A stretch of 64,000 bases of DNA from Epilithonimonas arachidiradicis. Lineage in GTDB: Bacteria > Bacteroidota > Bacteroidia > Flavobacteriales > Weeksellaceae. The position numbers and the translations under genes were made by a program. Each line of letters begins with the position of its first letter. Within the stretch, counting starts at the first letter, position 1. Below the pieces are notes generated by a model. It was not told where the DNA came from and ran no database searches. It saw nothing but the letters and a program-made list of their open reading frames with translations. The stretch lies in contig NZ_RAQH01000012.1 in the NCBI RefSeq assembly GCF_003610695.1, positions 1 through 64,000 of the forward strand, given 5' to 3'. This document shows positions 8,004-17,525 of the stretch, piece by piece.

Positions 8004-8843
8004 ATGCATCCTTTTTCGATAACATTCCATACGAGTGACAATTTAGTATTCAAAATCATTTCCGTTCTTCTCGGTCTTTTTATTGTTGGGACTTGGGCTT
8101 ATAATTCATCTCACATCAAACTAGTTTTACGCATAATCATTGGTTTAATTGGAGGAATTGCCGGCTATTACATCGCCATATTTTTCTTCGGAATTTTAGA
8201 ATTATCTTACACAACCATCAAAGACGATTTCAGCTCCAACAAACAATCCGCTACAATCATTGGATATGAGAAATTTATCAGCACAAGCAATTCCAGAAAT
8301 AGAAGAAATATTGGTTCGACAAAAAGACAAAACACATTCTACAAACCACTATTAGAATACAAAGATCAAAAGGGAATTACCAAAAACTCTTTTGGAGATG
8401 TATCTTTCAGCGACAATAATAAAAAACCTGTTGGCGAAAAGATAGACATCATTGCAGCAGATGGTGAAGTAAGGATGATTACGCCAATCAAGACCTTTAC
8501 TTTTATAGTGAACATCGTTACGATTTGCTTTATAATCATTTTCTACTATATCCTTTACAGTTATGCAAAAACCCAATCCTTAGAAAACATTGGGAACTTT
8601 GTTTTGGTAATATTTGGATATGTAATTTTTCCTATCGCTTTTTGTGTTCTTATTTATCTATTTTTAAATATTGGTTATGATTATTTTTTCCTTGGTAAAA
8701 GATACACAGGCAGAAATACAGCAATTGGAGTTTCCGCTTTAGGAATCTTCTTGTTGCTTTGTTTATTTGGATTTATAAAAAGTATGTTGACGAAAAAACG
8801 CAAAAAGAAGAAAAAAATATCAAAATTGAATAAAAACCATTAA
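8004..8843 (+). CDS. Integral membrane protein, DUF3592-like
   Basis: A 279-residue protein with hydrophobic segments near residues 15-35, 40-65, 165-185, 195-225 and 240-260, and a Lys-rich C-terminal tail. The soluble loop between the second and third segments (about 75-160) has the pattern FYKPLLEYKDQKG...SFGDVSFS...VGEKIDII, which resembles DUF3592-type proteins. That assignment is by pattern only. It stands alone between two terminators. Confidence 0.65.
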   Translation: MHPFSITFHTSDNLVFKIISVLLGLFIVGTWAYNSSHIKLVLRIIIGLIGGIAGYYIAIFFFGILELSYTTIKDDFSSNKQSATIIGYEKFISTSNSRNRRNIGSTKRQNTFYKPLLEYKDQKGITKNSFGDVSFSDNNKKPVGEKIDIIAADGEVRMITPIKTFTFIVNIVTICFIIIFYYILYSYAKTQSLENIGNFVLVIFGYVIFPIAFCVLIYLFLNIGYDYFFLGKRYTGRNTAIGVSALGIFLLLCLFGFIKSMLTKKRKKKKKISKLNKNH

Positions 8844-8890
8844 TCATAATTTTAATTTTTTTGATAATTTTTCACTCGTCAAAATAAAAA

Positions 8891-8922
8891 AAATACCGTT
8901 AAAAACTCAACGGTATTTTTGC
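8891..8922. terminator. Bidirectional terminator
   Basis: AAATACCGTT (8891-8900) and AACGGTATTT (8909-8918) form a 10-bp stem with A-runs before and T-runs after, between two convergent genes. Confidence 0.85.
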
Positions 8923-8940
8923 TTTTAAATATAATTTCAA

Positions 8941-9891
8941 TTAGATTTTTATCAAACCTAACTCAATCAATCTTTCTCTTAAAAACTCTCCGGCTGTTGC
9001 ATCCGGATACAATTTCGGATTGTTTTCATCCACACAATTTTCAAGCGCATCAAGACGCATATCGCTCACCGGATGCATAAAAAACGGAATGGAATATCTC
9101 GATGTTCCCCACTGTTCTCTTGGCGGATTGACCACTCTATGAATCGTAGATTTCAATTTGTTATTGGTGTGTCTTGACAACATATCGCCAACATTAATCA
9201 TCAACTCATCCGGTTCTGCAATCGCATCAATCCATTCTCCGTTATGGTTCTGAACCTGAAGGCCTTTTCCTTGAGAACCCATCAAAAGTGTAATCAGATT
9301 GATATCACCGTGAGCGGCAGCTCTTACTGCATCATTAGGTTCTTCGGTAATCGGCGGATAATGGATTGGTCTCAGGATAGAATTCCCTTCCGCGATTTTA
9401 TCATCAAAATAAAATTCGTCCAAACCAAGATACAAAGCCAAAGCTCTCAAAACATATTTCCCTGTTTTTTCAAGCATCTGGTAAGCTTCCTTACCAACTT
9501 CATTGAACTTTGGCAGCTCTTCTACGATGACATTGTCAGGATATTCGTTTTTGTATTTTGAGTCATCCGAAACGTACTGTCCGAAGTGCCAAAACTCTTT
9601 CAAATCTCCTTTTTTAAAGCCTTTCGCCGTTTCTTTTCCAAAACCAACATAACCTCTTTGCCCTCCGATTCCAGGAATCTCGTACTTTAATTTGGTTTCT
9701 GTTGGGAGTTGGAAGAAGTTTTTGACTTCTCCGTAAAGATCGTCAACGAGTTGGTCATCCAGGAAATGGCCTTTGAGGGCTACAAAACCAATTTCTTCGT
9801 AAGCTTTTCCGATTTCATTTACAAATTTCTGTTTGCGTTCCGGGTTGTCCGAAAGGAAATCACGCAGGTCTACACTAGGTATTTTATCCAT
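8941..9891 (-). CDS. 2-oxoglutarate/Fe(II) oxygenase, isopenicillin N synthase family
   Basis: A 316-residue non-haem iron oxygenase. It has the N-terminal DIOX_N domain (PSVDLRDFL, EEIGFVALKGH) and the 2OG-FeII domain. Iron ligands are H194-x-D196 (AAHGDIN) and H251 (STIHRV); the 2OG-binding R-x-S is at 265-267 (RYSIPFF). The start MDKIPS at 9891 is preferred over the Met at 9921 because family members begin here. It stands as a single gene. The substrate cannot be inferred; relatives act on many small molecules. Confidence 0.88.
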   Translation of the reverse strand: MDKIPSVDLRDFLSDNPERKQKFVNEIGKAYEEIGFVALKGHFLDDQLVDDLYGEVKNFFQLPTETKLKYEIPGIGGQRGYVGFGKETAKGFKKGDLKEFWHFGQYVSDDSKYKNEYPDNVIVEELPKFNEVGKEAYQMLEKTGKYVLRALALYLGLDEFYFDDKIAEGNSILRPIHYPPITEEPNDAVRAAAHGDINLITLLMGSQGKGLQVQNHNGEWIDAIAEPDELMINVGDMLSRHTNNKLKSTIHRVVNPPREQWGTSRYSIPFFMHPVSDMRLDALENCVDENNPKLYPDATAGEFLRERLIELGLIKI

Positions 9892-10047
9892 TTTAGAAAT
9901 TTTAGTGTCGTAAAAATACACTTTTTAAGGTAAGAATATTAAATGACATTGAGAATTTTTTTTCACATTGCCTGAATATGAAATAACACATATAGACTTA
10001 TTGGAAAAACCTTTTATTTTTCTATTCATACGATAGAGACTTTTAAA

Positions 10048-10078
10048 TTGGATAGGAAACACTTCTTATTTATCTTTG
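10048..10078 (+). promoter_or_regulatory. Canonical Bacteroidetes promoter of the esterase gene
   Basis: TTG (10048-10050), 20 nt, then TATCTTTG (10071-10078) gives a full -33/-7 pair. The start codon follows after 4 nt (CAAA), so the mRNA is probably leaderless or nearly so. Confidence 0.7.
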
Positions 10079-10082
10079 CAAA

Positions 10083-10721
10083 ATGGAATTACAATACCTC
10101 GTAAGAGAACCCCAAAATATTACACCGGAAACACCTGTTCTGTTTATGCTTCACGGTTATGGAAGCAACGAAGAAGATCTTTTTAATTTTGTTCCGACAC
10201 TTCCGGAAGATTGGCTGGTTGTCAGTTTCCGGGCACCGAAAAATTCGAACTATGGAGGTTATGCATGGTTTGATATCGACTTCAACAGTCCCGAAAATTT
10301 TTTGGATGAAAATGAAGGTAATGAAGCGGTAAAAATGGTGATGGAGAACATTATGTCCGTAACCAACAGATATGGATTAACCAACAACCCGACGCATATT
10401 TGCGGTTTCAGCCAAGGCGGAATTATTGTTTATTCTCTGGCTTTGCAGTATCCGGATCTGTTTTCGAAAATTGCTTGTCTGAGCGCTTTCCCGGAAGAAA
10501 AAATGTTGAAAAATATTGTAAAAGATAAAAAGAAGTATGAAAACTTGCGCTTCTTTATCTCCCACGGGATGGAAGATGCCGTGATTCCTATTGATTGGGG
10601 ACGCAAGGCAGCAGAGATCTTATACGATCTTAGCGCTTATTTTTCTTTCAGAGAATATATGACCGGACACGGCGTGAATCAGAAAAACTATCTTGACCTG
10701 ATGGAGTTTTTCAAGAAATAG
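10083..10721 (+). CDS. Phospholipase/carboxylesterase family alpha/beta hydrolase
   Basis: A 212-residue cytosolic serine esterase. The oxyanion region is FMLHGYGSNEEDL, the nucleophile elbow GFSQGG has Ser110, and the acid and base are Asp165 (HGMEDAVIP) and His196 (GHGV). Length and motif order match the acyl-protein thioesterase/carboxylesterase family. Substrate unknown. It is a single gene with its own promoter and terminator. Confidence 0.9.
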   Translation: MELQYLVREPQNITPETPVLFMLHGYGSNEEDLFNFVPTLPEDWLVVSFRAPKNSNYGGYAWFDIDFNSPENFLDENEGNEAVKMVMENIMSVTNRYGLTNNPTHICGFSQGGIIVYSLALQYPDLFSKIACLSAFPEEKMLKNIVKDKKKYENLRFFISHGMEDAVIPIDWGRKAAEILYDLSAYFSFREYMTGHGVNQKNYLDLMEFFKK

Positions 10722-10747
10722 ATGTTAGAAAAATTAGAAATAAAAAC

Positions 10748-10782
10748 AAAATCCCGAACAGAATTAATGTTCGGGATTTTTT
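10748..10782. terminator. Bidirectional terminator
   Basis: ATCCCGAACA and TGTTCGGGAT form a perfect 10-bp stem flanked by A- and T-runs between convergent genes. Confidence 0.9.
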
Positions 10783-10805
10783 ATGTTTTAAATTAAATTT
10801 TCAAA

Positions 10806-12104
10806 TTAAGAATTCATCAAGTCTTCAATTTCTTCAACAGTAATCGGGATATTTGCCATCAAGTTAAATGGTTTTCCAGAAGCTTGGATCACATAATCAT
10901 CCTCTATTCTGACACCGAAGCCTTCTGCAGGGATGTAGAAACCAGGCTCATTGGTAAAGACCATATTTTCAACAAAATCATCCGTCAGGATGCCGTAATC
11001 ATGTGTATCCAATCCCATATGATGAGAAGTTCCGTGCATCATAAACTTTTTATAAGCCGGCCATTTTGGATCTTCGTTTTGAACATCAGCTTTATCTATT
11101 AATCCTAATTGCAGCAACTCCGCAGTGTAAACCTCTCCCATTTCTTTATGGAATCTGTACCAGTTATTTCCTGCAACCAATCGGTCTTCTGCTTCAACTT
11201 TACATCTTAAAACCGAATTATAAATCTCCTTTTGTCTTTCCGAATATTTTCCGCTGACAGGAATTGTTCTTGTCAAATCACTGGAGTAATTCGCATATTC
11301 TGCTCCAACATCCAAAAGAATCAAGTCGCCTTCCTTGCATTGCATATTGTTAGCAATATAATGTAGAACATTGGCGTTATTTCCGCTTGCAATAATTGGT
11401 GTATAAGCAAATCCTTTGCTTCTGTTTCTCACAAATTCGTGGATGAGTTCCGCTTCTATTTCGTATTCCCAAACGTTAGGCTTGATAAAATTCAATAATC
11501 TTCTGATTCCTTTTTCTGTGATATTACAAGCGTTCTGAATCAATGCCAGTTCTTCCGGTTCCTTGATGCTTCTCAAACGCTGGAGAATCGGATTGCTTCT
11601 CTTGTAATTGTGCATTGGGAAATCTGCCTGTACTTTTTTGATGAATCGGTCTTCTCTCAACTCCGTTTCTACCGCGTTTCTGTAATGTTCATTTTTGTTC
11701 AGGTAAACATTTTCAGCTTCGTACATCAGATTTTTAAAAACTTTGTCGAAGTCTGTCAACCAATAGACTGTCTTGATTCCCGAAACTTCGTAAGCATTTT
11801 CCTTCGTCAACTTCTCACCTTCCCAAACTGCAATGTGATCATTAGTTTCTCTTAAAAATAAAATCTCACGATTTTCTTCCAAATAAGCATCAGGAAAAAT
11901 TACCAAAATACTTTCTTCCTGATCTACTCCACTCAGATAAAATATATCACGGTGCTGCTGGAAAGGCATTGTAGAATCTGCACTGATTGGGTAAATATCG
12001 TTTGAGTTGAAAACGGCTATAGATTTTGGTAACAATTGTTCTGCAAACTTCTTTCTGTTTTTCACAAAAAGAGAACTAGGGATTTGTTCGTATTTTGTTG
12101 TCAT
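10806..12104 (-). CDS. pepP: Xaa-Pro aminopeptidase (peptidase M24B)
   Basis: Removes N-terminal residues that precede proline. The 432-residue protein has an AMP_N domain (about 1-135) and a pita-bread M24 domain. Visible dinuclear metal ligands are D265 (LLDVGAEY), D276 (SSDLTR), H361 (HGTSHHMG), E386 (TNEPGFYIP) and E401 (VRIEDD). A -7 box TAAATTTG (12160-12167, minus strand) sits about 55 nt upstream of the start. Confidence 0.95.
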   Translation of the reverse strand: MTTKYEQIPSSLFVKNRKKFAEQLLPKSIAVFNSNDIYPISADSTMPFQQHRDIFYLSGVDQEESILVIFPDAYLEENREILFLRETNDHIAVWEGEKLTKENAYEVSGIKTVYWLTDFDKVFKNLMYEAENVYLNKNEHYRNAVETELREDRFIKKVQADFPMHNYKRSNPILQRLRSIKEPEELALIQNACNITEKGIRRLLNFIKPNVWEYEIEAELIHEFVRNRSKGFAYTPIIASGNNANVLHYIANNMQCKEGDLILLDVGAEYANYSSDLTRTIPVSGKYSERQKEIYNSVLRCKVEAEDRLVAGNNWYRFHKEMGEVYTAELLQLGLIDKADVQNEDPKWPAYKKFMMHGTSHHMGLDTHDYGILTDDFVENMVFTNEPGFYIPAEGFGVRIEDDYVIQASGKPFNLMANIPITVEEIEDLMNS

Positions 12105-12279
12105 TTATAAATTGATTTGAATTAAAATTTCTCGCAACAAGAAATCAATAAAAGTGATCCAAATTTACAAAACATAGCTGTGCAAAGGCGAAACAAAACC
12201 TTAAATTTTTCATAAAATCCGAATTTAACATCACGTCAAGGCGGAAAATTATTTATATTTGAGATGCAATACATTTTAA

Positions 12280-13281
12280 ATGAAGGCCAAATACAGAGTT
12301 ATACTTGTTTTTTCTTTAATTATTCTCAGTGTTTTCAGTTACAAAATAAGCTCGGCAAAAGTAAATTCAGACATCAAACTGCCTCAGCCTTCCCAGAATT
12401 ATCAGCTCCAAAAAGACATTGTTTACAAGACATTTCCAGATAAAACCCCTTTGAAACTGGATATTTATCAGCCAAAAAATTTAACCCGAGAAAAAACTCC
12501 AGTTGTGGTCTTTATCCACGGTGGTGCCTGGACTATTGGTGATAAACGTGTTGTTTTGCAAAACTACCGGGAATATGTTTTGGATGAACTGATCAAAAAT
12601 CAATATACCGTTGTGAGTATAGATTTTACACCTATCGATTCTAAAAATCATCTGGAAAATACGTTGCAGGATTGCAGAGATGTTTTGAAATGGATCAAAG
12701 ATCATGCGGAAAACTATCATTTTGATACCGATAACATTGGTGTTTGGGGTGGCTCTTCTGGCGCACACATTGCAATGTTGACGGCTTATACTCAAGAAAA
12801 TAAAAAATCTGATACCGAAACTGATTTTCCTGCGCTACAATATGTTGTGAACTTCTACGGACCATCTGACCTCAATGAACTGTTCAAAACTGATGCTAAT
12901 CCAATTTTATTAAAAGCCTTCAAGATGTATTATCCAAAAACTTATAAAACAAGACATCAAAAAATAATGCAGCTGACGGGTTTCGATATCAATTCTCAGA
13001 AAGCTGATGCTATCAAAAAATGTGAAGAATACTCGCCTGTACGTCATATCACACAACAAACCGTTCCTACACTTATTTTTCACGGAACCGGCGACAGCGT
13101 GGTGGATGTGTCACAGTCCCAACTTTTAGCGGAAGTATTGGAGAAAAATAAGGTCTACTATCAGTATTTCACATTGGATAATGCCAAACATACTTTTAGC
13201 AATATCAACTTGGATGAAGCTAAAGATGTGGCCAAAAAAACTTTGGAATTCATAAAGTCACAAACACAATATGCGCGGTAA
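12280..13281 (+). CDS. Alpha/beta hydrolase, esterase/lipase (BD-FAE/HSL-like), exported or anchored
   Basis: A 333-residue protein with an N-terminal hydrophobic segment (VILVFSLIILSVFSY), so probably periplasmic or lipid-facing. It has the HGGAW oxyanion motif at 80-84, nucleophile elbow GGSSGA (Ser159), Asp in HGTGDSVVD and His in AKHTFSN. The next gene starts inside its last codons (11-bp overlap), which indicates an operon of two esterases. A TATATTTG box lies 18 nt before the start. Confidence 0.88.
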   Translation: MKAKYRVILVFSLIILSVFSYKISSAKVNSDIKLPQPSQNYQLQKDIVYKTFPDKTPLKLDIYQPKNLTREKTPVVVFIHGGAWTIGDKRVVLQNYREYVLDELIKNQYTVVSIDFTPIDSKNHLENTLQDCRDVLKWIKDHAENYHFDTDNIGVWGGSSGAHIAMLTAYTQENKKSDTETDFPALQYVVNFYGPSDLNELFKTDANPILLKAFKMYYPKTYKTRHQKIMQLTGFDINSQKADAIKKCEEYSPVRHITQQTVPTLIFHGTGDSVVDVSQSQLLAEVLEKNKVYYQYFTLDNAKHTFSNINLDEAKDVAKKTLEFIKSQTQYAR

Positions 13282-14401
13282 TCAGCTGTTTCTAAAAAGA
13301 TTTTCATCAACACTTTTAGTATTGATATCTTGGGTTATGAATGCTCAAATCACTTTTAAGATTGCAAAACTCCCTGGAAACGAAGAAAATTCAAGGATAT
13401 TTTTAGCTTCCAACCTTAATAATTGGAATCCGGGTGATCAGCAATTTGAATTCAAAAAGATTAATGGATTTTATACGTTAACGATTCCGAATCCTGCACA
13501 AAAAATAGAATATAAAATCACTCAGGGAAATTGGGAAACGGCTGAAGATTCTCCAAACAGAGTCCTGGAAGTTTCTGACGCTTCAAAAACTATTGAATTA
13601 AAAATCCAAAACTGGACGCAACCAAAAGAGAAAAAACATACTGCAACTTCTAATGTTAAAATTTTAAGTGAGAATTTTAAAATCCCGCAGCTTAATACGA
13701 CGAGAAAAATCTGGATATATCTCCCACCCGATTATGAAACTACCCGCAAGAGATATCCCGTGATCTATATGCACGATGGACAAAATCTTTTTGATGAATT
13801 CACAAGTTTTTCCGGAGAATGGAGCGTGGATGAAACACTGAATGAAATCTTCTCAGAAACCGGAGAATCTGCAATCGTTATCGGGATTGATAATGGCGGA
13901 GAAACGCGACTGGCAGAATATTCGCCGTGGAACAATGAGAAATATAAAACCAAAGGCGAAGGTGACTTGTATCTTCAATTCCTTACAAAAACTTTGAAAC
14001 CTTATATCGATAAAACTTACAGAACACAGAAACAGGCTTCTAAAACTTTGATTATGGGAAGTTCTATGGGTGGTTTGATTTCGCTTTATGCTGCGGTGAA
14101 ATATCCTACCGTTTTTGGAAAAGCCGGAATCTTCAGCCCTGCTTTTTGGTTTGTTTCTAAGGATTTAAAAGCTTATTTGAACAAAAATCAAAGCAATCTT
14201 AAAAATTCTAAGTTTTATTTTGTAGCCGGGAAAAATGAAGATGAAACAATGGTTGCGGAAATAGAAACCGCCAATGTCGCTTTACTAAACCAATCTGTTC
14301 CGAAAAAAAATATCGTTGTGAAAATAGATGAAGATGGAACACATTCTGAAAATTATTGGAAACGAGAACTGAAGCAAGCTTTGATCTGGCTTTTGAAATA
14401 A
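13271..14401 (+). CDS. Secreted esterase, Fes/D-like alpha/beta hydrolase with N-terminal beta domain
   Basis: A 376-residue protein. Its signal peptide (TLLVLISWVMNAQ) is followed by a CBM48/early-set-like beta domain (about 28-120, SNLNNWNPGDQQFEF) and an esterase-D type hydrolase domain (RKIWIYLPPDY, MHDGQNLFDE, nucleophile MGSSMGG). Enzymes of this shape hydrolyse siderophore or carbohydrate esters; the substrate here is unknown. It overlaps the preceding esterase gene by 11 bp. Confidence 0.88.
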   Translation: MRGNQLFLKRFSSTLLVLISWVMNAQITFKIAKLPGNEENSRIFLASNLNNWNPGDQQFEFKKINGFYTLTIPNPAQKIEYKITQGNWETAEDSPNRVLEVSDASKTIELKIQNWTQPKEKKHTATSNVKILSENFKIPQLNTTRKIWIYLPPDYETTRKRYPVIYMHDGQNLFDEFTSFSGEWSVDETLNEIFSETGESAIVIGIDNGGETRLAEYSPWNNEKYKTKGEGDLYLQFLTKTLKPYIDKTYRTQKQASKTLIMGSSMGGLISLYAAVKYPTVFGKAGIFSPAFWFVSKDLKAYLNKNQSNLKNSKFYFVAGKNEDETMVAEIETANVALLNQSVPKKNIVVKIDEDGTHSENYWKRELKQALIWLLK

Positions 14402-14479
14402 TATTTTCCAGTTCTTTCTAATTGCACAATCTTTGAAATCACAAATTTTCTGAGAACGAATATAGAATGACAACACCCA

Positions 14480-14565
14480 TAGCCCGGATTGCAGCGGTTA
14501 CCCCACAACTAACGTTGGCAAAAGCCTTGGCGTGAGGAGTATGAGCGGAAAGCCGGAATAGCTCC
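14480..14565 (+). repeat. Structured intergenic element, copy 2
   Basis: Begins TAGCCCGGATTGCAGCGG and ends GAGCGGAAAGCCGGAATAGCTCC (split here as GAGCGG, AAAGCCGG, AATAGCTCC), with an inner GGC-AAAA-GCC hairpin. It corresponds to copy 1 at 4201-4287. It ends 22 nt before the -7 box of rbfA; copy 1 ends 23 nt before that of mnmE. Confidence 0.6.
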
Positions 14566-14587
14566 AAAAAAATCAAAATAAAAACAC

Positions 14588-14595
14588 TAAATTTG
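14588..14595 (+). promoter_or_regulatory. -7 box of rbfA
   Basis: TAAATTTG matches TAnnTTTG and ends 8 nt before the rbfA ATG. No clear TTG is present at -33; the 3' end of the structured element occupies that position. Confidence 0.5.
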
Positions 14596-14603
14596 TAGCA
14601 TTT

Positions 14604-14966
14604 ATGGAAAGCAACAGACAAAGAAAAGTAGCGCAAATTATTCAGGAAGATATGGCAGAAATCTTCCGTAAGCAAGCATCGGAAAGCCAGCAAAACAGCT
14701 TCCTGGTGTCGGTTTCTGATGTAAAGGTTACGACCGACCTGAGTATTGCAAAAATATACTTAAGTATTTTCCCTGCAGAACTGCGTGCACCAATTATGAA
14801 GGAAATCAATACCAATCATACTTTTTATCGTAATTACATCGGGCAAAAAATGGGGAAACAGGTAAGAATCATTCCTCAGTTATCATTCTACCTGGATACG
14901 ACCCTGGATGATGTAGAACGCATCGAAAAAGAGCTGAGAGGCGAAGGCGACAACCCAATCCTATAG
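14604..14966 (+). CDS. rbfA: Ribosome-binding factor A
   Basis: Helps mature the 16S rRNA 5' region in 30S assembly. The 120-residue KH-like protein shows the family opening (SNRQRKVAQIIQEDMAEIF), VSVSDVKVTTDLSIAKIYLS in the middle and the LSFYLDTTLDDVERIEKEL ending. The downstream permease gene begins 2 bp after the stop, so the two are co-transcribed. Confidence 0.95.
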   Translation: MESNRQRKVAQIIQEDMAEIFRKQASESQQNSFLVSVSDVKVTTDLSIAKIYLSIFPAELRAPIMKEINTNHTFYRNYIGQKMGKQVRIIPQLSFYLDTTLDDVERIEKELRGEGDNPIL

Positions 14967-14968
14967 TA

Positions 14969-16171
14969 TTGAAAAATGCTTTTTACATAGCATCACGTTA
15001 TCTGATTGCCAGAAAAGGCAGTACAGCGGTAACTTTTATTACCTGGCTGGCCGCCTTTGCAATGGTGGCAGCGGTTGCGGCTATGTTTATCATCATCTCT
15101 GTTTTTTCCGGACTGGAAGAGATGAACAAGCAGATGATTGCCAATCTCCACGCTGATCTTACGGTCAAGAGCAAAGTTGGCAAAGTTTTACCTGAGATTG
15201 ATAAAATCCAGAATACTCTCCGTAACAATCAAGATATCTCCAGTTTTTCCAAGGTGATAGAAGAAAAGGTCTATCTGGGCTACAAAGACAACGGCGAAAT
15301 TGCTTACCTGCGCGGTGTTGATTCTGCCTACACCAGCGTTAATCCTATCAACGACAATATTTTTTACGGTAAATATCCTGACTTCAAATACAGCAATGAA
15401 GTCATTATGGAAAACGGTCTGGACAACAGGCTCTCATTACCTGTGAATTCCAGCGAGGATTTTGCAACAATCCTGATGCCTAAACCCGGAAAAGGAATTA
15501 TCCAGCAGGAGAATGATATATTCAATAAAAAAGACATCTATGTTACAGGGGTTTTTCCGGGAAATGACCAGTTGGACAACTATATCATTTCACCTATCGA
15601 ATTGGCCCAGGAACTTTTAGGGCTTCCGAAAACGGCTTGCTATCAAATTGTTATCAAACTGAAAAATCCTGCCAAAGCTGATCTCGTTAAGTCGAACCTT
15701 AGCAAGATCTTCGGTAATCAGATTACCATCAATACTAAATCTGAGGAAAATGCAGCGTTCTGGAAAATGATTAACACCGAGAAACTGATGATCTATCTGA
15801 TTTTTGGACTAGTCATTTTCATTACCACATTCAATCTGGCCGGAGCTATCACTATTTTACAATTAGACAAAAAAGACCAGGCAAAATCCTTGATTGCATT
15901 AGGCTTCAATATGAAAAACCTTCGTCTTATCTACTTCTTCACAGGTTTATTAATTGTGATGTTAGGAATATTATGCGGTCTTATCATAGGTTCTGCCATA
16001 TGTTTTTTACAAATCAACACTGGATTTTTTAAAGCAAGTGAAACCCTTGCCTTCCCTGTAAAAATTGAATTGATCAATTATTTCATTGTTTCCGGGATTG
16101 CTCTGTTTTTTGGGCTGTCTATTTCCTGGTTATTTTCAAAGATCAATAAAAAGCACATTTTTGAGAATTAA
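14969..16171 (+). CDS. LolC/LolE-type FtsX-family permease
   Basis: A 400-residue inner-membrane permease of the lipoprotein-releasing (MacB/FtsX) kind. It has an N-terminal TM segment (about 20-50), a large periplasmic MacB-like domain, and three TM segments from about 265 onward. The start codon is TTG at 14969, 2 bp after the rbfA stop; no ATG is nearby, and the residues that follow (NAFYIASRYLIARKG) are the family opening. The ATPase partner is not in the window. Confidence 0.88.
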   Translation: MKNAFYIASRYLIARKGSTAVTFITWLAAFAMVAAVAAMFIIISVFSGLEEMNKQMIANLHADLTVKSKVGKVLPEIDKIQNTLRNNQDISSFSKVIEEKVYLGYKDNGEIAYLRGVDSAYTSVNPINDNIFYGKYPDFKYSNEVIMENGLDNRLSLPVNSSEDFATILMPKPGKGIIQQENDIFNKKDIYVTGVFPGNDQLDNYIISPIELAQELLGLPKTACYQIVIKLKNPAKADLVKSNLSKIFGNQITINTKSEENAAFWKMINTEKLMIYLIFGLVIFITTFNLAGAITILQLDKKDQAKSLIALGFNMKNLRLIYFFTGLLIVMLGILCGLIIGSAICFLQINTGFFKASETLAFPVKIELINYFIVSGIALFFGLSISWLFSKINKKHIFEN

Positions 16172-16386
16172 TATTCTTTATCAGTTTTTAATTCAAAAAA
16201 TTAAACACCAATTTTTGTTATCAATTATTTAAATTTTTCATAAAGTTGTGAATACAGATAATTTTATCTGATTTTTCCAAATTTGCATTGATAAGATCAG
16301 TCAATTAAATAATATTTAAAAAAATTATCTAATCTAATCATTCTGATGTATATTGTTAATAATTTATATCCTTTTTTTATAAAATT

Positions 16387-16420
16387 ATTTTATACCTTTA
16401 GCGCCCTTAATTTTTTGAAA
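16387..16420 (+). promoter_or_regulatory. Leader shared by the two endonuclease genes (copy 1)
   Basis: The 34 nt before this start are the same as 17666-17698 before the second gene apart from a 1-nt indel. They include TACCTTTA, a near match to the -7 box. The promoter region was duplicated with the gene. Confidence 0.6.
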
Positions 16421-17503
16421 ATGAAAAAATGTATTTTTATTCTTGCTGTTGGGATGTTCGGCATTACAAATGCGCAGATTCCGACAGGTTACTATGACGG
16501 CACAGACGGATTAACAGGTTACGCTCTGAAAACTAAGCTTGCACAAATTATCACTTCCGGATATAGCCAGCACAGTTATGACGCTTTGGATGACGAATAT
16601 CCGCTAAGCGATGCAGATAAATATTATGAAAAAGACAATACCGTGCTTGATATTTATTCTGAAAATCCGACTGGAAACGACCCTTACAATTACATATTTG
16701 GGCAGAAAAAATGTGGTAATTATTCTGTGGAAGGCGATTGCTATAACAAAGAACATACTGTTCCGCAGAGTTTGTTTAACGAAAAACTTCCAATGAAGAG
16801 TGATATACACCACATTCTCCCAACTGATGGAAAAGTTAATGGTATGAGAAGCAATTATCCCTACGGAAAAGTTAACAATGCTTCTTATTTGTCAAAAAAC
16901 GGCTCAAAGGTAGGACCTAATGCTACACCGGGAGCAACTTACAGTGGATCTGTTTTTGAGCCAATTAATGAATTCAAAGGAGATGTGGCAAGATGCCTTT
17001 TATATTTTGTAACAAGATACCAGAATCAATTATCCGGTTTTTCCAGCGGCAACATCTTGAACACAAGTAATGTTAATCAAGGACTGGTAACCTGGGAGCT
17101 CAATTTGTTATTGTTATGGCATCAGCAGGATCCTGTATCTCAAAAAGAAATCGACAGGAATAATGCTGCTTATGCTTATCAAAAAAACAGAAATCCTTAC
17201 ATCGATCACCCTGAATGGGTTACTACAATCTGGGGAACTTCTCCTCTGGCAGTAGATGATGCTTCATTTTCCAAAAATTTAACTATCGCTCCAAACCCTG
17301 TGAAAGGTAACGTTATCAGCATAACCGGAGATAAAGATCTGAAGCAATTCAAAAAGGCATTCATCTATAATATGGTAGGACAGAATGTACAGACTATTGA
17401 AAATCCTTTCCAAACTGGAAACACAATTACTCTGAAAAACTTACCAAAAGGCGTTTATATTCTTAAAACCGGAGAATTAAACACCAAATTTATAATTGAA
17501 TAA
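16421..17503 (+). CDS. Secreted endonuclease I with T9SS sorting domain (copy 1)
   Basis: A 360-residue extracellular nuclease. It has a signal peptide (IFILAVGMFGITNAQ) and an endonuclease I/EndA-type beta-beta-alpha-metal domain with CYNKEHTVPQSLF, IHHILPTDGKVNG and EFKGDVAR. The C-terminal type A T9SS domain starts at LAVDDASFSKN and includes IAPNPVKGN, LPKGVYILK. The start at 16421 is chosen for the signal peptide. It probably degrades extracellular DNA for nutrients or biofilm turnover. A tandem paralogue lies 195 bp downstream. Confidence 0.92.
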   Translation: MKKCIFILAVGMFGITNAQIPTGYYDGTDGLTGYALKTKLAQIITSGYSQHSYDALDDEYPLSDADKYYEKDNTVLDIYSENPTGNDPYNYIFGQKKCGNYSVEGDCYNKEHTVPQSLFNEKLPMKSDIHHILPTDGKVNGMRSNYPYGKVNNASYLSKNGSKVGPNATPGATYSGSVFEPINEFKGDVARCLLYFVTRYQNQLSGFSSGNILNTSNVNQGLVTWELNLLLLWHQQDPVSQKEIDRNNAAYAYQKNRNPYIDHPEWVTTIWGTSPLAVDDASFSKNLTIAPNPVKGNVISITGDKDLKQFKKAFIYNMVGQNVQTIENPFQTGNTITLKNLPKGVYILKTGELNTKFIIE

Positions 17504-17525
17504 TCAGAACAAATTTACTTCAATG

